Origin: Cryptoclostridium sp964637365
Lineage (GTDB): Bacteria > Bacillota > Dehalobacteriia > UBA7702
Direction of reading: 5' to 3'
DNA: 64,000 bases
Assembly (NCBI GenBank): GCA_964637365.1
Contig: CAZWWH010000012.1
Location: 1-64,000, forward strand
Both the position numbers and the translations under genes were made by a program. Under the pieces are notes generated by a model. That model saw only the letters and a list, made by a program, of their open reading frames with translations, was not told where the DNA came from and made no database searches. Shown here piece after piece: positions 60,114 to 64,000 of this stretch. How positions within the stretch are numbered: position 1 is the first letter of the stretch; the number at the start of each line of letters is the position of its first letter.

Positions 60114-60147
60114 AAAAGCACCGTTCTATTAGAACGGTGCTTTTAAT
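60114..60147. terminator. Bidirectional terminator of the surface protein gene
   Basis: AAAAGCACCGTTCT pairs with AGAACGGTGCTTTT, with A and T runs on either side. Confidence 0.92.
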
Positions 60148-60185
60148 ATTTTGTTGAAGGATTTATACTTTACATAAGAAAACGG

Positions 60186-61529
60186 TTAAACGTTACGCTT
60201 ACGAAGAACAGCAGTAACACCAATACCGCCAATGGCCAAGCCCATCAGTACGAGGCAAATGACCATTTGATTGCTATCACCGGTATGCGGGGTGGCACTG
60301 GTAGTTTTCTTGGTCTCGCCATTGACGGGAATGATTGAGGTGCCGCGATGGCCGCAGCGTTCACAGAAATGTTCCCGAATTCCGGTTTCCGTATCGCTGG
60401 GCAGTTTAAACACGGAGCCGCTGTTCCATTTATGGCCCAAAGCGGGAATGACTTTTTTGTCCTTTATTGCATCACAGTTTTTGCAGCGAATGCCTTCAAT
60501 CCCAGTTTCGGTACAGGTAGGTTCCAGTACCACAACGGCGTGGTCTTCCCACGTATGTTCACCCATGGCTGCAATGGCTCTGGTTTCTTTTTTGTCACAG
60601 CCTTCCATGATGCAGGTGCGTTCTTCCATGCCTTCTTCCGTGCAGGTGGCTTTTTTCACAACCTTCCATTCACCATAGGTGTGTTCGTGTCCCACAACTT
60701 TATCAGCTTCAGCTTTGCTGACGTTGTTATCGGAAGTCTCCTTGTCGTTGTCCGTGTTATTCTTGTCAGAAGTCTTTTCTTCATCAGAGACTTTAGACTC
60801 CTGAGAGGGCTCGTCCCCATCGTCCTTGATGTTGTCGGTGTCGTCATCGATATCATCAATATCATCGTCGCCGGTTTTTTCAAGAACCTTGGTTTCTATT
60901 TTGTCACAGTCTTTCCGTTGGCACGTGCGCTGGGCTTCGCCGTCTTGGGTATCGCTGGCCTCCGTTACTACGGTCCATTGATCAAAGTCATGGCCCAGGG
61001 CTTCGATTTCTTCTGTTTCCACAACATCGCAGCCTTCCCGTTGGCAAAGCCGTTCTTTTTCGCCGTTGTCAGTACAGGTGGCCTCTTTGGTCACTTCCCA
61101 ATCGCCATAACTGTGTTTGGCCTTTAAGGTCACTACGACCTGATATTTCTTTTCTATTTGGGTGGACGGATCGGCGGCATAGATGGCGAAGGTCACTTTG
61201 TTGTCCTTCAAGGAGATTTCTTTTTCCGCAGTGTAGGGCCAAGATTTGATGGACTTGTTATGATCCTTTCCCGTAGAAACTGAGAAAGATAAATCCTTTT
61301 CACTGTCAGCAGTCAAGGATACCTTGGCTGTAAAGGTTTTGGCTTCATCAGTGCTACAGGGGACAAAGACCGAATACGTGCCGGCACCTTTGATATTGAC
61401 GGTTTGGTCGCCCACAGTGACGGTACCTTTCAGAGAAACATTGTTATTGGCGGTTTCAGAGGCAGCCGTAGGCATGGCAAAAACCATGACCATGAAAGCC
61501 ATCACCAAAATCCATAGTGTCTTTTTCAT
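60186..61529 (-). CDS. Cell-wall surface protein with Cys-rich repeats
   Basis: A 447-residue exported protein. Signal peptide about 1-25 (MKKTLWILVMAFMVMVFAMP). Residues 30-135 look like a beta-sandwich. Then five short repeats of the form ATCTxxGxxxRxCxxxxCDxxET...LGHxW, two before and three after an acidic Asp/Ser/Lys linker (about residues 205-275); each could bind a metal or form disulfides. The end TPHTGD, a hydrophobic helix and RKRN look like a sortase signal with TPxTG in place of LPxTG. AAAGGAGG places the start at 61529. Role probably adhesion; unproven. Confidence 0.8.
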   Translation of the reverse strand: MKKTLWILVMAFMVMVFAMPTAASETANNNVSLKGTVTVGDQTVNIKGAGTYSVFVPCSTDEAKTFTAKVSLTADSEKDLSFSVSTGKDHNKSIKSWPYTAEKEISLKDNKVTFAIYAADPSTQIEKKYQVVVTLKAKHSYGDWEVTKEATCTDNGEKERLCQREGCDVVETEEIEALGHDFDQWTVVTEASDTQDGEAQRTCQRKDCDKIETKVLEKTGDDDIDDIDDDTDNIKDDGDEPSQESKVSDEEKTSDKNNTDNDKETSDNNVSKAEADKVVGHEHTYGEWKVVKKATCTEEGMEERTCIMEGCDKKETRAIAAMGEHTWEDHAVVVLEPTCTETGIEGIRCKNCDAIKDKKVIPALGHKWNSGSVFKLPSDTETGIREHFCERCGHRGTSIIPVNGETKKTTSATPHTGDSNQMVICLVLMGLAIGGIGVTAVLRKRNV

Positions 61530-61721
61530 CTGTATCCTCCTTTCTTCCATATTTACGCTAAAAAGCTCTGTTTGGTTCCTATTGTTTGCTCTTTTCCGCA
61601 AATTTCGGGGAGAATGCTTGGCCTACCAAATATTGGCAGGTACACAAATTTATTATACCATAGGTATCCTTGAAATACAATGAAAATGACTCGACAAAAG
61701 CAGTTTCGTTTCATCACATCT

Positions 61722-63263
61722 TTACATCAAAGGTGCTGCCAGACGCAGCAGAAAGCCCAAGAGCTTCTCCCAAAGGGGGCGGTTTTTACAGTCCTCCAGG
61801 GTGACTTTATGGCATTTTTCCAAAGTGTTTTGGAAGTCCTCCTCCATATCCTTCAGCATTTCACAGCCGTAAAAATAAGCGCCGCATTCAAAATGCAGGT
61901 AAAGGCTGCGGAAATCCAGATTGATGGTACCAACGGTGCCTTTATCATCGTCGGATACAAAGGTCTTGGCATGGACAAACCCCGGCGTGTATTCAAAAAT
62001 TTCCACGCCGCTTTTCAATAGCTCTTTGTAGTAAGTTTTCGCCAGCCAAAAAGCCATGGGCTTATCGGGAATATGGGGCAGAATCAACTGCGCCTCTACC
62101 CCGCGGCGGGCGGCATGGGTCAGAGCCGTAATCATTTCATTGTCCAAAATCAAATATGGCGTCATGATGTGGACATAGCGGGTGGCCTGATGGATAATAT
62201 CAAAATATACCTGTTCCCCGGTGTTTTCATTGTCCAGAGGCGTTTCTCCGAAGGGGATAACAAAGCCTTGGGAATCATGCTTTGCGGCCCGCAGGGGCAA
62301 TAAATATTCTTGGTAACTGATGGGACTTTGATAGGATAGGCCCCACATTTGCAGGAACATCATCGTGAAGCAGCGAACAGCGTCTCCCTCCACCATCACT
62401 GCAGTGTCCTTCCAATGGCCGAACCGTTCCTTTTCATTGATGTACTCATCGGCCAAATTGATGCCGCCGGTAAAAGCCACTTCACCGTCGATGACCAGGA
62501 TCTTACGGTGATCGCGGTTGTTCTGATAAGAGGAAAGCACCGGCTTGATGGGGGAAAAGATCTTGCACTGAATGCCCCGCTGCCGCAGCTCTTCGGCGTA
62601 ATCATAAGGCAGGGTGGTGAGATTGCCCATGCCATCGTAAATCACGCGTACATCAACGCCTTCCTGAACCTTTCGTTCCAAAATTTCCAGAACGGTGTCC
62701 CACATGCGACCTTTACTGATGATGAAATACTCCAGAAAAATAAAGTCCTTGGCCTGTTCCAGCCGAGGAACCAGGGCTTCAAACTTATCCTCGCCCAAGG
62801 GAAAATATTGGACGCCGCCGTTTTCATAAATGGGATAGCCCTGATTCTCCAGGTATCGGGCCGTAGACGCAGCGCCGGGATTGAGCTCTTGTAAGCGCTC
62901 AAGCACTTTTTGATTTTGGGTAAGAAAGGGCTTGCTTTCATTGATGCGGCGCTGATAATTGTAGCGGATTTTGTGGGTGCCGAAATCCAAACGGGTTAAA
63001 AAATATACCAAAGCGCCAAATACCGGAAATACCAGAATCAGCATAATCCAAGTGATTTTGTACATAGGATTGAGCTGGGTGTTTACCAAGTAAATAACCA
63101 GTATCAGGCTAAGGGCTGTAAAGGCGCCGTAAATCCAAACCGCTTTATGGCGCATGAGGATATAAGCCCAAACCAAAACGACGATTTGTATGAGCATAAA
63201 CAGCACCATCATCAGGGTGCGGCTATAAATCAGTTTTTTTACCTGGTCTTGTCCTCTGCTCAT
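61722..63263 (-). CDS. cls: Cardiolipin synthase
   Basis: A 513-residue phospholipase-D-family enzyme that condenses two phosphatidylglycerols to cardiolipin. Two N-terminal helices (about 12-30 and 38-58) anchor it. Two HKD motifs are complete: HRKILVIDGEVAFTGGINLAD near residue 255 and HAKTFVSDDDKGTVGTINLD near 435. AAGGAG is 5 bases before ATG 63263. Monocistronic. Confidence 0.95.
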   Translation of the reverse strand: MSRGQDQVKKLIYSRTLMMVLFMLIQIVVLVWAYILMRHKAVWIYGAFTALSLILVIYLVNTQLNPMYKITWIMLILVFPVFGALVYFLTRLDFGTHKIRYNYQRRINESKPFLTQNQKVLERLQELNPGAASTARYLENQGYPIYENGGVQYFPLGEDKFEALVPRLEQAKDFIFLEYFIISKGRMWDTVLEILERKVQEGVDVRVIYDGMGNLTTLPYDYAEELRQRGIQCKIFSPIKPVLSSYQNNRDHRKILVIDGEVAFTGGINLADEYINEKERFGHWKDTAVMVEGDAVRCFTMMFLQMWGLSYQSPISYQEYLLPLRAAKHDSQGFVIPFGETPLDNENTGEQVYFDIIHQATRYVHIMTPYLILDNEMITALTHAARRGVEAQLILPHIPDKPMAFWLAKTYYKELLKSGVEIFEYTPGFVHAKTFVSDDDKGTVGTINLDFRSLYLHFECGAYFYGCEMLKDMEEDFQNTLEKCHKVTLEDCKNRPLWEKLLGFLLRLAAPLM

Positions 63264-63636
63264 AATGCTCCTTGTATCATTTCATTGCTGTAAATTAAGC
63301 TTGTAAATGCATCAATAGACTCTATATCATTATATCTTAAAATGAATGATGAAAGTTGTCAACGGAGAATTTTTGATTTAATCTTAAAGTAAGATATCAT
63401 ATTAAAAACAAAATACTAAACGTGTACGGACAAAAAATCACATTAAAATATTCCTATTAATCCCTATTGCTTTTATAAAAGAAAATTTATAATAATTACA
63501 ATAGGTACTAAACATTCAGCTTGGTGCAAAATGAATCCATATGCGTTTTGCAAATAATAAGCGGCAAGGGGGGACGAGTTTAAAAGTCATTAGAATCTAA
63601 ATAGCTTTAATAATCAGGAGGCGAACTAGGAAAAAA
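63264..63636. other. AT-rich gap
   Basis: No gene, hairpin or known RNA was recognised. The region is markedly AT-rich compared with the rest of the window and precedes a broken gene. Confidence 0.5.
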
Positions 63637-63969
63637 TTGAAACTTGATTATCTAGTAAGTGTTGTTCTAATTGCAGTCTTGGGATTCTCAGCATTTGCCC
63701 TTGCTTCTACTGATATAGATAGCTATCTTCTCGAGGGCGGGCTAACACAATAAGAAATTGACTCTTTAACGAATTTGGAAAAAGAGACACTTTATCAATC
63801 AACAGAGCTCCGCAATGATATTGACATGGATGTTGTGGAAACATTCCTCATAGAAAGAGGCACTCCTAATGATGTGATGGATTCTTTGAATTCTGGTCAA
63901 AAAATTTCTATTTATGAATCCTTGATTTCGCAAGACGATTATGAAGATTTTCTCTTTAATAAATTATGA
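63637..63969 (+). pseudogene. Secreted repeat protein broken by a stop codon
   Basis: From TTG 63637 (AGGA just upstream, AGGAGG 14 bases back) the frame gives a signal peptide, MKLDYLVSVVLIAVLGFSAF, then DIDSYLLEGGLTQ and a TAA at 63751. The same frame goes on for 71 codons: EIDSLTNLEKETLYQSTE, then DVVETFLIERGTPNDVMDSL with YESLI. The two parts are copies of one repeat of about 37 residues (LLExGLTxxxIDSLxxxEKxxxYxS), so the TAA replaced a codon such as CAA within a single gene. AT-rich; family unknown to me. Confidence 0.65.
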
Positions 63970-64000
63970 AGAAGAAATTGTGTCATTGAATGCAAATGAA

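Overview
This window looks like chromosome from an anaerobic, moderate-GC member of the Bacillota, probably a Clostridia relative; I cannot name a species. Supporting signs are strong AGGAGG-type ribosome sites, many U-tract terminators, a leucine T-box, tandem glycine and cobalamin riboswitches, a surface protein anchored by S-layer homology repeats, a sortase-type surface protein, several small 4Fe-4S proteins and an NrdD-tail-like protein. gyrB-gyrA are adjacent, without dnaA, dnaN or recF.

Layout. 0-3 kb (minus): an alpha/beta hydrolase, a GT4 glycosyltransferase and a PglC-type sugar transferase, then tRNA-Ala(CGC). 3.4-4.1 kb: a DUF421 membrane protein. 4.3-8.9 kb (minus): a cobalamin riboswitch, a secreted DUF4430 (transcobalamin C-terminal-like) protein and an 868-residue SLH protein with a helical toroid-like middle; I read this as a possible surface corrinoid-capture system. 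8.9-15 kb: an AraC regulator, a YbaK/ProX editing protein behind a frameshifted Rrf2 regulator, DUF1638, MATE, DUF3786 and ilvA. 16.0-17.7 kb is a protein-free island with a 69-bp tandem array, a double-hairpin element, a promoter-driven structured RNA and three further hairpin repeats.

17.7-31.4 kb: a barnase/barstar/TSCPD operon, a PiT phosphate pair, mltG, a YbaK deacylase, a ferredoxin/NapH-like/ArsR operon, a beta-CASP RNase-like enzyme, an HhH plus PD-(D/E)xK protein, ilvBN, and an XRE-cupin regulator with an MBL hydrolase. 31.5-36.9 kb: T-box-leuA-leuC-leuD-leuB. With ilvBN and ilvA this covers much of branched-chain amino acid synthesis. Downstream lie second copies of the 45-bp repeat and of the structured RNA from the 16-kb island; a second double-hairpin element sits between leuD and leuB.

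37.7-50 kb: Cu/Zn-type SOD, a ferredoxin-like protein, an ArsR regulator divergent from a small Cys-rich gene with an in-frame TGA (candidate selenoprotein), shikimate kinase, a GntR-ABC operon, xpt, a TauE exporter, gyrBA, an XRE regulator, a SLOG protein and an SH3-like protein. 50-64 kb: YitT, a UbiA/MenA prenyltransferase coupled to an ABC importer, murI, serC, nudC, a glycine riboswitch with an AGCS symporter, a Cys-repeat surface protein, cardiolipin synthase and a broken secreted repeat protein in AT-rich DNA.
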